A stretch of 64,000 nt of DNA, from positions 1,491,501 through 1,555,500 of the forward strand of contig NC_135558.1 of assembly GCF_964340395.1 (NCBI RefSeq), read 5' to 3'. Shown piece after piece: positions 47,181-59,712 of this stretch. The notes beneath the pieces are model-generated. The model searched no databases, was not told where the DNA came from, and saw only the letters and a program-made list of their open reading frames with translations. The position numbers and the translations under genes were made by a program. Every line of letters begins with the position of its first letter. The first letter of the stretch is position 1. This stretch comes from Glandiceps talaboti (lineage: Eukaryota > Hemichordata > Enteropneusta > Spengelidae).

Positions 47181-49324
47181 CTGAAAGCCTAGATGAAGGC
47201 TTTGACTACATGTCTTTAGCTTTCACATTGATTGCAATATAGCCATCGATGGCTTTCCTTAATTTCTGTATTTATTTCACAAAAATTATTAGAAATATTC
47301 AAAGTGAGTCTTCTGAAGTGCTAAATAAGGCTTAATTCTGAAGGCCTTCGGAAGGCTAAATTAGCCATCATGTTTGGTATGGGTTATTTGGTGTAAAATG
47401 AATGGTGTATTTTATAAACATACAACAGTTAATTTGACATCCGCGGTCATATTGCATGTATAAATCTTAAGTTATATCAGGAACCATATACAGGTTATGT
47501 GTTTAGACTTGTAAATAGCGCAAATAAGCTAGTCTGATGATGTATCTATATCTAAGGTAGGTTGATTTTCATTGTAATACATCAAGCCATTATTGACTCA
47601 ACTTAGTTCAATCTATATCTACAAATCATACATTCCTATCTGTAGGTGAATCACACAGGGTCGACATGTACATGTCATTTTCTAACCCATAGATTTTTAC
47701 ACGTAACTGACCCTTACCTTCAGACTTTCTTAACCCCTATTTGAAGCATGACTTTATGTTCATACATAAGGTCATGAATATATGGTCTGTTTGTTACAGT
47801 CACACATTTCTACCTATAGCTACATGCATAGCATGAATAAATGTTTGTAGATCGAATACTTATTTCTCAAGTCGAAATCTGAAGAAATAACGTAATTTCT
47901 ACATTGCAAATTGTTGATCTTTATATTATTAGGTTTACAATCTCTTTTGTGACCCTGACCTTTGATCTTGACATTCATCTTCAAAATTCTGCCATTTCCT
48001 GCATAGCACAGACACTTTGATATTTATTTGTTACCAATAATTTCATTCAAATCAAGTCGCCATTCACTCACATAAAAGTAAAGTATTTGAGGTCGGTCCA
48101 AGGAAGCTAGATTATATCTAGTATCATAGTATACAAACTTCAGATTTCTTATAGTTTGGCATAGTGGGTGGAGGGTTTATGGCATAACCATTTGCCAATT
48201 AAGGATCAGTATATCATGTATGATGGCTATATAAGAATTTTGCATTCTAACAATTATTGTGTGTACACAAACAAAAATATATGGAAGTCCCTATGGAAGG
48301 CGTTCAGTAATAAATCTATTATTTTTGAATTTTAAATAGTTGCTTGTGAGTGCAGTAGTTTATTTATGCCACACATAAGCTAGATGAGAAAGCTTTCAAA
48401 CTAAACATTTAGGTTGTTTGCTGCCACGACAACTCATGTCTACATCATTGGTTCTGCAGTGCTTACGATTTGCATCAAAACGTTCCAAATTTGCCATTAT
48501 TTTCCCAGTATTTTCCAATATTTCATAAATTATGAATGAGGATCAGACTATGATTATATTTGTTACATACTCATTACCCATGGTTTTGTGACTGAAGGTC
48601 AACTTGTCTATCGACTCTTAGTGACAAGGACTTATAGGTAACTCATATTGTCCTCGTCTAAATTAAGAAATATCTTGGGGAATAATATCTTTGTACTGTA
48701 TTTTTACTGTTGTTGTGAACACATAGCAACACAGAATTGAAAAATCCAATAAAGTAAACTTAGCATGTACAACAAGAAGTTACATCTTTCAAAGTCAATA
48801 GCATATCGTGATTTATAGATGAAAGGGAATATTTGCAAAAGTGTCAGTGTAATGGGAAAATGGAAAGACAAATTAGATCTTTTATTGTGAAACTGAAACC
48901 ATTGAATGTCAAATCGTGATTATAATTTAACATGCATATGATGGATGAGATGAAATTGTCATTAGCTGAGATGAGTGGGTGGTACATGTCATTATTAGAT
49001 GGACAGCTTATATTTTGCATTAGTTTGTGGATTACTATAAATTGGTTTTGGAGAGCTATTACTTTAATAGCATGAAATATATATCATATAAGTGTACATG
49101 ATAATAAAACCAATTTGCGGTCTCAAGGGATTGATAGTGAAACATAGACTGAACTACTTACTGGCATGTGACCGGGGTGGTAAACAGGTAGGAAAAGGTA
49201 ATAATGGAAGGAATGGTTGAAGCGAATGAAGGAGACGGCATCCAAGATGAACTGGTTTGATGGTTTCAAGGAATTCAAAGTATTCAACAAGAGGCTGCAA
49301 TGATAATCTTTGAGATTAACTTAC
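47181..49324. other. Stomatin intron, non-coding
   Basis: About 2.1 kb with no recognised exon, array or TIR element. Confidence 0.4.
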
Positions 49325-49495
49325 AGGACTGAAACTGTTACAGCACTAATATCCAAACTGTTACAGTACTGAACCAAACTGTTACAGCACTAATAACCAA
49401 ACTGTTACAGCACTAATATCCAAACTGTTACAGTACTGAACCAAACTGTTACAGCACTAATAACCAAACTTTTACAGCACTGAACCAAACTATTT
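49325..49495. repeat. Short tandem repeat, CAAACTGTTACAGCACTAAT (about 22-24 bp)
   Basis: Seven or so short units alternate between the endings CACTAATATC, TACTGAAC and CACTAATAAC. The three-unit order itself repeats, giving a higher-order period of about 68 bp. Confidence 0.85.
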
Positions 49496-49774
49496 GGTGT
49501 TGCATTGTTAAAGAGGGTCATGTGCAATATGGATTTTGAACAGTTTGAACAGATGATACTTTGCATCCAATACTTGTATTTGAGAAATTGTCTTAGGAAA
49601 CTAAGGTGACTTGCAGTAGTAACTGTATGCAATGAAGAATATTTAAAACTGCCTAATGACAGTGTTTATATTTTAGATGAATTGGATGAGTATGTAATGA
49701 ATGCATAGTGGTTATACAATCTATTAGGCAAAACAAAATGTGTCTAGTCAAGACATTTTTTTTTTATAATTGTC

Positions 49775-50015
49775 AAACATGTCACTCAATCTACTAAATA
49801 TGGTAGTTTCTGTTCTTTTCATTTAGTACTTTAGAGCAAGTGTGTATGTGGGGGCAGATGTAATTTGCTTGTTCATGGTTGGCTCTGCAGTTGTCTTCAC
49901 TGAAGTAGGGAAGGTTATTTTTGTGTTTTCCCCCGGAGCTGCAGACTACATGGGCTGGACAAACATTATAAAAAATTGACACGGGGTATTTAAGTGATGT
50001 GCATGCTGACCAGAA
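49775..50015 (+). repeat. Dispersed repeat, copy 2
   Basis: Aligns with the reverse complement of 10694-10938 over its whole length. It shares TTGTCTTCACTGAAGTAGGG, TGGGCTGGACAAACA and the end GTATTTAAGTGATG, with small indels. Confidence 0.75.
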
Positions 50016-50348
50016 TAATTTATTTCTTTTTTGGGGCTTTATTGCAAATACACATTGTTCCTATAACATTAAAACATTGCTGCCAATAGTTACAAGTATT
50101 TTGTCCAATGTATGGACTGAGCATTTAGAATACCTACAGTATATTATGCACTTCAGTGTGATGAATTTTTCAGTTTCCTATACCAATAGACAGATTGGCA
50201 TATTTAATGGACGAGAACTCTTGTAGATTTCAATGTCGATATGTACAAGTTCTTGAAATGTAAATGCATGTAAAAGGAGAACTAGTGATACAGTGTAGGT
50301 TTCAGAATCAATCATGAAAAGGTTCTTGCAAAAGAAGCTCACATGTAT
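50016..50348. other. Stomatin intron, non-coding
   Basis: No feature recognised. Confidence 0.4.
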
Positions 50349-50688
50349 AGATTTTAGTGTCAAGTCTTTTACATTTAGGGAACTGTGGTACGTTTTAGTC
50401 TTTTACATTTAGGTAACTGTGGTAGGTTTTAGTGTCAAGTCTTTTACATTTAGGGAACTGTGGTAGATTTTAGTGTCAAGTCTTTTACATTTAGGGAACT
50501 GTGGTAGATTTTAGTGTCAAGTCTTTTACATTTAGGGAACTGTGGTAGATTTTAGTGTCAAGTCTTTTACATTTAGGGAACTGTGGTAGGTTTTAGTGTC
50601 AAGCCTCTTACATTTAGGGAACTGTCACGTGGCAGATTTTAGTGTCAAGTCTTTTACATTTAGGGAACTGTGGTAGGTTTTAGTGTCA
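50349..50688. repeat. 41-bp minisatellite, about 8 copies
   Basis: The unit contains GATTTTAGTGTCAAGTC and TTTTACATTTAGGGAACTGT. One copy has an insertion (CACGTGGCA, near 50630) and one lacks the TAGTGTCAAG part. Confidence 0.9.
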
Positions 50689-52089
50689 ACATTCTCAAGA
50701 AAGAATAATGACTATATCCTCATTGTAACTACGGGAAGTAAGTATTCTTGGCTTTAAGTCATCAATAATTTATATTTTTTCATTTGAACTGTTTGGCAAG
50801 CCACAGCTCTTCATTTATTTTTCATGATACACTGTATAAAAGCGTGTTTGTGTCATTTACATTTATTTCATGCAAACTAGAGTTTCCATTAAGAAGTGAT
50901 AAACAGCAAATTAGATTTTCCTTGGTATATTACAACCAAGGCCTCTGTTTATGTGAAGGAAATGGTTAGTTTCATCTCCTACTATATCTAAGATCATTTG
51001 GTCTCTTTCCTTTCTATTTGCTGTATATCTCAGAAATACACTAACAATAATTAGCATATTGATGCCACTTCCAGGTGTGCATTTTTATGAATCTTGGTAC
51101 ATAATATTAATCTTTTTCTTTTCTCAAATTAACAAAAATAAAAAGACTCAGAAAGACTGAGAAGAAATGTCTATGCAAAATAGTTTAAATTTACAGTAGA
51201 TCTAGATTGTTCCTAAATTTCATTGTAAATCTAATTAGCATATTAATACTAATTAGCACATTGATATCAATCAGCATATTATGAATACTGATACAGGTGC
51301 ATGATAAGGAATTTTGTCATTTTTCTTTTACTTCTATCAAATTAACAAATAAAAAAATGCTCTCTTAGCAACACTAGGATAAGAAATCAAATGAAGATGG
51401 TAATGTACAATGGAATTCAGACTTTTCTTTCACTATGGTGTTTAAAAAAAGTTAAAAACAGACTTCATGTATGTCTTCTAAATATCACTTTTCTGCAGGC
51501 TGTCAGAGGGCAAAGCTGACATGTTCCATAGTGTGTGACATCACTAAACAGTTCGCTAATAGCTTTAAAAGTTGATTTAAATGCAACAGGTTTGCTACTT
51601 AGACATTGGACAATTGTTATTTGACAACTCTATTTCCTGATTGATTGTATATGTGAAGCCAGGAACAGGTCTTTTCCATTTGCTGTCACTTCATGTTATT
51701 CTCACGTGTGCAAAGTAGCTGTGTGGGTCTCTAACTAGTGACAAAGTACAATTAATGATAGACATAGAGAATGTACTGAGTGATATAGTGTCATAAGGGT
51801 GATATCAAATTACATATGACATGTTGAATACAGTGAAGGTAACATAATTCTCTCTCTCTACAAAGTGTTACATATCTTTATCAGCTTTCCACTCCAGGTC
51901 TTTTAAGGTAAAGTTACTGACTTTAAGTAATGATTGTGGCGTAGGTGTGGTCAAGCATAAATGACTTCAGATCAACTTTTAACATGTATATAATTGTGTA
52001 TATGTACAAAAACATCTGTAGCGAACACAGTGTATGTCTGAATAACTACCTGATCTACTATAGGGATTAGTTAGTCAGTTCAGTTCAAT
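50689..52089. other. Stomatin intron, non-coding
   Basis: No exon recognised. AATTAGCATATT-type motifs recur around 51051-51285. Confidence 0.4.
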
Positions 52090-53245
52090 TTAAAAGATGC
52101 CTGATGTAGAGTACATAAAACATAAACATAATGTAGAATATGTTAAACATAAACATATACCTGATGTAGAGTATGTTTAATGTAAACATATACCTGATGT
52201 AGAGCATATTAAACATAAACATAATGTAGAGTATGTTAAACATAAACATATACCTGATGTAGAGTACATAAAACATAAACATAATGTAGAGTATGTTAAA
52301 CATAAACATATACCTGGTGTAGAGTATGTTAAACATAAACATATACCTGGTGTAGAGTACATTAAACATAAACATAATGTAGAGTATGTTAAACATAAAC
52401 ATATACCTGATGTAGAGTACGTTAAACGTAAACATATACCTGATGTAGAGTACATTAAACATAAACATATACCTGGTGTAGAGTACATTAAACATAAACA
52501 TATACCTGATGTAGAGTACATTAAACATAAACATATACCTGATGTAGAGTATGTTAAACGTAAACATATACCTGATGTAGAGTATGTTAAACGTAAACAT
52601 ATACCTGATGTAGAGTATGTTAAACATAAACATATACCTGGTGTAGAGTATGTTAAACGTAAACATATACCTGATGTAGAGTACATTAAACATAAACATA
52701 TACCTGGTGTAGAGTACATTAAACATAAACATATACCTTATGTAGAGTATGTTAAACATAAACATATACCTGATGTAGAGTATGTTTAATGTAAACATAA
52801 TGTAGAATATGTTAAACATAAACATATACCTGATGTAGAGTACATTAAACATAAACATAATGTAGAGTATGTTAAACATAAACATATACCTGATGTAGAG
52901 TATGTTTAATGTAAACATAATGTAGAATATGTTAAACATAAACATATACCTGATGTAGAGTACATTAAACATAAACATAATGTAGAGTATGTTAAACATA
53001 AACATATACCTGATGTAGAGTATGTTTAATGTAAACATAATGTAGAGTATGTTAAACATAAACATATACCTGATGTAGAGTATGTTTAATGTAAACATAT
53101 ACCTGATGGAGAGTACATTAAACATAAACATAATGTAGAGTATGTTAAACATAAACATATACCTGGTGTAGAGTATGTTAAACATAAATATATACCTGGT
53201 GTAGAGTACATAAAACATAAACATATACCTGGTTAGAATACATTT
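52090..53245. repeat. 33/24-bp minisatellite near the stomatin acceptor
   Basis: Full units contain CCTGATGTAGAGTACATTAA and ACATAAACATATA (33 bp). About a quarter of the units lack the ATATACCTG part and are 24 bp long. Both lengths are multiples of three, so - strand frames of 379 and 180 codons are open; these are repeat artefacts. The array ends about 215 bp before the acceptor of the 53461 exon. Confidence 0.95.
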
Positions 53246-53460
53246 AATTTAAAACATATACAAATATAAGTAAGTAGACAACATTTTATAAAATCTCATG
53301 TAAACATTATAGTACATGACTAAAAACAACATTTTGTATGTTATACATGTAAACCTACTTTCAATGTTGTTTTCAATTCATGATGAAAATATCTGGATTG
53401 GAATTAAATGAAAGAGAATAATTCTAACAAAAGTTTGTATTTCTAATTATATTATTTCAG

Positions 53461-53533
53461 GTCGTACAAGAGTACGAACGTGCTGTGATATTTCGGTTGG
53501 GACGACTTCTACCTGGAGGTGCCAAGGGACCCG
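53461..53533 (+). CDS. STOM: Stomatin, exon starting the SPFH domain
   Basis: The acceptor is TATTATTTCAG. The exon encodes [20 protein letters not shown], then AKGP and the first base of a glycine codon, before the donor GTAAGTA. This is the hallmark start of the SPFH domain directly after the membrane hairpin. In the family the segment forms the first strand and the R-x-GR motif that lies against the membrane. Phases (0 in, 1 out) agree with the flanking exons. No stop, frameshift or missing conserved residue is seen. Confidence 0.96.
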
Positions 53534-54364
53534 GTAAGTAACATTTGATTGAAAACACCCAAAGGGTTAACTGTAAAGTGGATTGAACAGCATTGTAAAA
53601 TCCCTAGTGTGTGATATTACTTGTAATACAAATATCAGTATTTTTTTCCCTTGATCATAGAGTGTATGTGTGGAAGGAAGGAAGGAAGGGAGGGAGAAAT
53701 ATCTTTAAATGTACATTGTACTTGATTTTCAGTACGGATATTTCAACTTGTGATAAATACTTAAATTGGCTGAGACACTTGTAGAAAAGTCCACAAAACA
53801 AGTAAAGAACTTACTTCCTCACATTCATCTGAAAATACTATGTGATATATTTCAATGAATTAGATCTGCATAGATTCTTTGTCTGTGTTTGAGCTATCTT
53901 TGATAACATGTATATCAATAAAACTCCAAAAATAATGACACATGTATACTGACTCCATATATATTTAAAACTTTTTTGCATTATTTGTAAAATTATGTGT
54001 ACATGTTGCAGGACATTCTATACAGTACAATATACAAGAAAAATAGTGCTATTGAATTTCAAAGTGCAACTTCCATTAATATGTGCATCTGCAACTACTT
54101 ATCTTAAACCCTCACAGACAAGACACTTAAATCTCTTCTGTATGCATACACAGAATGAAATCATATGATACACAAAAAATTACTAAAATTAAGTAACAAT
54201 TCTGATAGAAATGTAATCTCCCTATAGCAGTTATATGTTACATCAGACAAAATTATTCCAGGCACTTCAACTATCTAACCTTCATGCAGTCTACAAATTC
54301 TATGATTCTGTATGTGCTATGAATTAGATTTTACTATCACCACTATCAGAGAAAAATTCAAAGG
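53534..54364. other. Stomatin intron, non-coding
   Basis: Only a short (GGAA)n tract at about 53672-53694 stands out. Confidence 0.4.
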
Positions 54365-54880
54365 TCCGTCTGACTGACAGTCCTGTCTAAACAGTGTCAA
54401 GAAATGAAAAGATTTATCCTGGAGCAGTAATATCTGATATCAGATGAAATTTCAGGAGGGGTGGTCTGCATGACTGCAGATATATATCAGTCCTGTCCAT
54501 GCAGACAGTATCAAGAAATGGAAACATTCCTCCCATAGCAGTATCTGATATTGAACAAATTTCAGGTGGTTCATCTGGTAAAACTTGATCAGTCCTGTCT
54601 AGACAGTATCAAGAACATGAAAAATTCACCCTGCAGTAGTAATATCTGATAGCAGATGAAATTGCAAGTAGTTTGTCTGACTTGATCAGTCCTGCTCAGA
54701 CAGTATCAAGAAATTCAAACATTCATCCTGCAGTAGTAATATCTGATATCAGATGAAATTGCAAGTGGTTTGTCTGACTTGATATGTATTAGTCCTGCCA
54801 GTCCCAGACAGTATCAAGAAATTCAAACATTCATCCTGCAGCAGTAATATCTGATGAGACAAAATTTGCAGGTGGTGAGT
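54365..54880. repeat. Degenerate tandem repeat, about 110-125 bp x 4-5
   Basis: Recurring blocks are CAGTCCTGTC with AGACAGTATCAAGAAAT, ATTCATCCTGCAGTAGTAAT and ATCTGATATCAGATGAAAT. Each unit therefore carries a small palindrome (CTGATATCAG). Copies are diverged. Confidence 0.8.
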
Positions 54881-55525
54881 CCTGCCCAGATAATCAAAGA
54901 TTTGATATGTTTAAAACACTCCTGGCTCTGATAACATGCACTGATTCAGTTTCTATCCTCAGCAGACTTGTACAATGGTATGTATATATGGAAATAGTAG
55001 GGTTACTTATCAACTATTTTAATGTAGTAGACACCTGGGTAACATCTACCCCGGCTTGCATATTATCCAAAGAAGGTTTGGATTTAAACAAAGTTAGGCT
55101 AGTGTTGCTCTTGGCATTATAATGACAGTGTACAATGTTGGAGAAAACAAATGTCATGAGTAATTCATCACATTTACAACTACAGTGATATGTGTGACCC
55201 AGAAGAGTTATCCTGGTTGGTCTGTTAATCTACATTTAACTCAGCTAAAATGTTGTTGACTTAAGTTAAGTCTTCATAGCACAGATGTAGTGTTTGTTTG
55301 TAGACTGAATAAAGGTTATATATGGGCTAAGTGTCTTGGACTGCAAGAGTAAATTGTATGGTTTATTTATGAGGTACAAAATGCATACACAAATCAGTAA
55401 TATTCAGATAGTAAGGGATCCGTATATAAAGAGGCAATAAGTCCTATTTCTAATTTTGTGTTTAAATAATGAGGATGAATCTGTAGATTATGTTATTTTG
55501 TGGAAGTACTTTCTAAGGGATTCAA
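54881..55525. other. Stomatin intron, non-coding
   Basis: No feature recognised. Confidence 0.4.
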
Positions 55526-55655
55526 TTTGCCATAAATTCCATATTTGGAAAAAATACAATAGATAGGGGATACTATAGGAAATTATTGTCCTGTAGTTTA
55601 ATTTACATATTCCATATTTGGACAAAGTACAATAGAATATAATATTAATTATATT
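55526..55655. repeat. Left remnant of the 69-bp minisatellite (about 2 diverged copies)
   Basis: TTCCATATTTGGACAAAGTA and CAATAGAATATAATATT match the array that resumes at 56206. The intervening 550 bp are inserted elements. Confidence 0.8.
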
Positions 55656-56054
55656 ATAGCATTACCAATTCCAGTGAATTTTGTGACGTCATCGCTGTAC
55701 ATTATTACTGATAATGTACTCCGTTATTGGGCATTGCGGCCCCGGAACGAGCATAACAATACAAGCTTATTTGTTCTGTTTCTTCATACGACTAGGCCCG
55801 TATTTTTTCGAAATGTATGTCGTTACTTATGATTGTCATTTCCACTGTTTAAAAATACAACGCATTCATGAAACAAATTTGTGTTCACAGCAGTTCATTG
55901 GAGTGTATATGTGTGTGTACGTGTACGTACGTGTGTCGCTGTGATTAGTATTCAGCTTCCGGGCCGAACATGGCAGACGACGTTCAGCGCTGTGTGTATT
56001 ATACGTTGTTTTGCGTTTCTCGGTCTACAAATTCACTGGAATTGGCAAAACTAT
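55656..56054. mobile_element. TIR element inserted in the 69-bp array
   Basis: The left end has TTACCAATTCCAGTGAATTT and the right end its complement (AAATTCACTGGAATTGGCAA), preceded and followed by TTATAG / CTATAA, so the inverted repeat is about 28 bp. The inside is GC-richer than the surroundings. It has a CRE palindrome (55684-55691), CCGGAACG/CCGGGCCG motifs and a short frame from ATG 55970 (MADDVQRC...) that ends inside the right inverted repeat. Confidence 0.7.
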
Positions 56055-56062
56055 AAAATAAT

Positions 56063-56204
56063 AACAATAATGTACGTCCTCCCAGTCCATAATGGACTCA
56101 AGCAAACTTTGCACTCCATAATGGGCTCGGCTGTCGCCTCGCCCATTATGTCGTTCAAAGTTTGCTTTCGTCCATTATGGGCTGGGAGGGCGTACATTAT
56201 TGTT
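56063..56204. mobile_element. Foldback with CGAG-spacer-CGAG centre (2)
   Basis: Arms of about 62 bp pair well: AACAATAATGTACGTCCTCC on the left with the complement GGAGGGCGTACATTATTGTT on the right. Each arm also holds two CCATAATGG-like words. At the centre CTCG (56126-56129) and CTCG (56138-56141) flank GCTGTCGC; on the - strand these are CGAG. It lies directly beside the TIR element, also within the 69-bp array. Confidence 0.8.
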
Positions 56205-56205
56205 T

Positions 56206-57085
56206 AAATATTGTTGCTCTGCAGTTGAATTTACATATTCCATATTTGGACAAAGTACAATAGAGTATAATATTAAATATTATTGCCCTGCAGTTGAATT
56301 TACATATTCCATATTTGGACAAAGTACAATAGAGTATAAAATTGAATATTATTGCTCTGCAGTTGAATTTACATATTCCATATTTGGACAAAGTACAATA
56401 GAGTATAATATTGAATATTGTTGCCCTGCAGTTGAATTTACATATTCTATATTTGGACAAAGTACAATAGAGTATAATATTGAATATTATTGCCCTGCAG
56501 TTGGATTTACATATTCCATATTTGGACAAAGTACAATAGAGTATAATATTGAATATTATTGCCCTGCTGTTGAATTTATATATTCCATATTTGGACAAAG
56601 TACAATAGAGTATAAAATTGAATATTATTGCCCTGCTGTTGAATTTATATATTCCATATTTGGACAAAGTACAATAGAGTATAAAATTGAATATTATTGC
56701 TCTGCAGTTGAATTTACATATTCCATATTTGGACAAAGTACAATAGAGTATAAAATTGAATATTATTGCCCTGCAGTTGAATTTACATATTCCATATTTG
56801 GACAAAGTACAATAGAGTATAAAATTGAATATTATTGCCCTGCAGTTGAATTTATATATTCCATATTTGGACAAAGTACAATAGAGTATAATATTGAATA
56901 TTGTTGCTCTGCAGTTGAATTTATATATTCCATATTTGGACAAAGTACAATAGAGTATAATATTGAATATTATTGCCCTGCAGTTGAATTTATATATGCC
57001 ATATTTGGACAAAGTACAATAGAGTATAATATTGAATATTATTGCCCTGCTGTTGAATGTGCATATTCCATATTTGGACAAATGG
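56206..57085. repeat. 69-bp minisatellite, about 12.7 copies
   Basis: The unit contains TTGCCCTGCAGTTGAATTTA, CATATTCCATATTTGGAC and AAAGTACAATAGAGTATAA. Variants are GCTCTGCAG, CCTGCTGTTG and TTTATATATTCC. 69 is a multiple of three and frames of about 300 codons run on both strands; neither resembles a known protein. Confidence 0.95.
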
Positions 57086-58325
57086 AAGTTGAGGATAGTA
57101 TCAGAAAATCATGGTATCTACATCTTAATGATATGTAAGCTATTTTGATTAAAGGGTGATGTCTATTATGTTACATTCTGAAGTATTTTTACTGTTATTT
57201 TAACTGTTACCATCAAGTGTGTTATGTGATAGGTATAAATACTATAAGTATGAAAACTGTACATGCCAAGGAAATTATCCACATGTCTCTGAAGTTAGTA
57301 ACTTGTAAAATATCGTTAGAGTAACTTGTAAAATATTGTTAGAGTAACTTGTATTATACCAAAAAATTTGAAGTAACTTATACACTGTTTTGTTTATTAC
57401 AAATGAAATGAACAGTCCATATATACAAACACATGCTCACTTAGTGTATTGGTAAAGTCTACATCGTACCTTATTAGGAATTCCAACCACAGTGTTCAAT
57501 ATATCAAAACAAGAGTTATTACTATGTTCAAAGAGTTTTCCTGGGAATTTCCACGCAATTACACAGGTTTTCCCTAGATATCGATCCTTTCAAACTTTGT
57601 TTCTGTAATGGAAGATAAACTGTGACCCATTCTACTCCTATACTCAACTTGAAATGAGGAAAGAGCATATCCATGGAAACGAGACAAATTCCAGACAGCT
57701 TTTATTTTGACAACATTGAGACTGGATCTTAATCAATCTTAATGGATGTGATGGACTACTGGTATTTATTAGCATATGGAAAAATCAGTATTAATGCACA
57801 TGTGACAGTGTGAGATTAGAACCAGTAATGTTTAATTTGCCATGCCGACATTATCTATATTTGGAAAAGATAGAACTATGCTTTTGACATTTTCTTTTTG
57901 TATCTTAAAGATAAGATGATGAATGACGAGCCGACTTGTACAGATGTCTTTGAAACCATTCTAATTAAGTTAAAATGCCATTTGATAAATTGCACATATC
58001 TGTTTTGTAGAAATACATGTCACTGTTATCTCCAGATAGACTGACAGATAGTAACTATTTATAATCTAAAACACATTCTGTATGGGATTTGTGACTATTA
58101 AGAACTAGTGAGGCGATGGCTAAGCTTGCTAGTTATGCCACAGGTAGTGTGTATGTCTTAAAGTTATAATGTCTCACAAAAGAAAATTCTAGACTTTCTT
58201 TGCTGTTTCCAAAAACTTTATTTTTTTTGATCAGATCATAGACATGATCAGATGAGTAGTTCTCAAGATACCCACTCCAATATTGTAAGGCCAACAAGAG
58301 AGATAATAATCTAAATAATACATGG
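57086..58325. other. Stomatin intron, non-coding
   Basis: No exon recognised. GAGTAACTTGTAAAATAT is repeated 2-3 times at 57298-57355. Confidence 0.4.
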
Positions 58326-58420
58326 TCGCAAACCACGGCCTCTTTTACGGCACCATCCAAAATGCGTTGTCCGTCGTTATTTCGCAGTGTCGTGGAAGAA
58401 ATAACAGCACTGGTTTGCGA
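58326..58420. mobile_element. 95-bp element with CGCAAACCA inverted ends
   Basis: TCGCAAACCA at the left end is complementary to TGGTTTGCGA at the right end; inside, GTTATTTC and GAAATAAC form a second inverted pair. Part of the sequence recurs at 43364-43434. Confidence 0.65.
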
Positions 58421-58804
58421 GAATTAATTATTAGTGTTGTTACTATTGTTAAATAAGCTATGGAGTCTTTATCGTTATCTTAGCACTCAAATGTATAAAT
58501 AAACATACAGGACTCCCGAACTTATGCAAATTATATTTAGTATTCCAAATTGTTACATAAAGTTACACTTTCTCAGTGTTCTAGTGGGCTGAACACAAAT
58601 TATGGTAGTTTTACCCATATTGGAGAAAAAGACTCATTTGAACATTGGTGATTTTTGAAGATTGTCAATCGACATTTTAGCCTTAAAACCGAGCTGCAGC
58701 AAGGCACAATTGTGTCATACCTTTAGTAGGTTTGCTATAACTTAACAAATCAGAAATGTAAAGTAATCCTAGAGTCATCTTTTTTCCCCCTTTCTGTCCA
58801 TCAG
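58421..58804. other. Stomatin intron, 3' part
   Basis: No additional feature. The last 30 bases (TTTTTTCCCCCTTTCTGTCC) form a strong polypyrimidine tract for the following acceptor. Confidence 0.6.
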
Positions 58805-58887
58805 GTATCTTCTTTGTGTTGCCATGCATTGAGGACTATACCAAAGTTGACTTGAGGACGGTATCATTTGATGTTCCACCACAGGAG
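58805..58887 (+). CDS. STOM: Stomatin, SPFH-domain exon
   Basis: Preceded by a long pyrimidine tract and CATCAG. The first two bases complete the glycine codon split from the 53461 exon, and the frame then reads IFFVLPCIEDYTKVDLRTVS, FDVPPQE, ending at the donor GTAAAC in phase 0. G-(I/L)-FF-(V/I)-LPC and VD(L/M)RT-x-SFD(V/I)PPQE are signature stomatin segments. They form the strand pair of the SPFH domain before the 'ILTKDSV' region encoded next. All residues expected in this stretch are present. Confidence 0.96.
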
Positions 58888-58976
58888 GTAAACTTGTAAT
58901 GTTATAAATTATTATATATTTATGTGGGTGCACTTAGTCTAAATGACCAAAAATGTTCAGCTTGGTAGATCAAATG

Positions 58977-59181
58977 ATTTACAGAGGTTATAACACACAA
59001 GCAGTTCAAAGTTTTTTAGCACTGAGCTTTCGATCTGTCTTGGTCAACGATCCTCATCAGAATAATCGACAAATTCCATAGTGGTTAGTTGTAACTATGG
59101 AATTTGTCATTCTGATGAGTATCATCAACCAAGAACAGATCGAAAGCGCAATGATAAAAACTTTAAACTGCTTTGTAAATC
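58977..59181. mobile_element. Foldback, about 205 bp
   Basis: Left-arm blocks GCAGTTCAAAGTTTTTT, GCTTTCGATCTGT, CTTGGT, CTCATCAGAAT and ACAAATTCCATAG pair in order with the right arm (CTATGGAATTTGT, ATTCTGATGAG, ACCAAG, ACAGATCGAAAGC, AAAAACTTTAAACTGC). The centre is TGGTTAGTTGTAAC at about 59080-59094. It lies in the 1.1-kb intron between two stomatin exons. Confidence 0.8.
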
Positions 59182-59411
59182 TTATATTTAAATTGTTACA
59201 CATATTGTAAAGTGTAATTGATAAACTGATGTATACAGTATTTTACAGCCAGACCATAAATTAAATCACCTTGTTCAACCTACAATTAACCATAGATATC
59301 CAACGAGAAATTGTAGCATTAGAAGTTTTCAATCAAGAACCAAGTGCAAAGATTCCACCCCAGTTGTTTATTGTGTTAATTTATTATGCAATTGAATGTG
59401 ATTTATCGTCC

Positions 59412-59452
<41 letters not shown>

Positions 59453-59469
59453 GGTTGTTGTTGTTGTTG
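59412..59469. repeat. (TTG)n microsatellite
   Basis: About 19 TTG units with one GGTTG interruption, giving runs of leucine and valine in a spurious frame. Confidence 0.95.
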
Positions 59470-59712
59470 ATAAGTTGTGTAAAACTTTGCTCAAGTGCAA
59501 CTTTGTATTTGATGTTATTTTTAGAATTGTACCTCTTGTAATTTGGCCTAAGGGTCACCATATTTTGAGGTGAAATAAACCATTATTATTATTATTAAGT
59601 ATATGTTTTACATGATAAATATATGGTGTCAGGTTAAACACATGATTGGAGTATATGTAATTGAAAGAGCTTGGTAAGAAATCAATGATGAATTGTTCAG
59701 TCTTTGATGTGG

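Noticed and set aside
52085-53224. 379- and 180-codon frames on the - strand
   Set aside because: Periodic translation of 33/24-bp units; the length being a multiple of three keeps the frame open.
56197-57138. Overlapping frames of about 300 codons on both strands
   Set aside because: Both are translations of the 69-bp array; open frames on both strands at once argue against selection for either.
58133-58360. 75-codon - strand frame overlapping the CGCAAACCA element
   Set aside because: Overlaps a repeat element and has no recognisable similarity.
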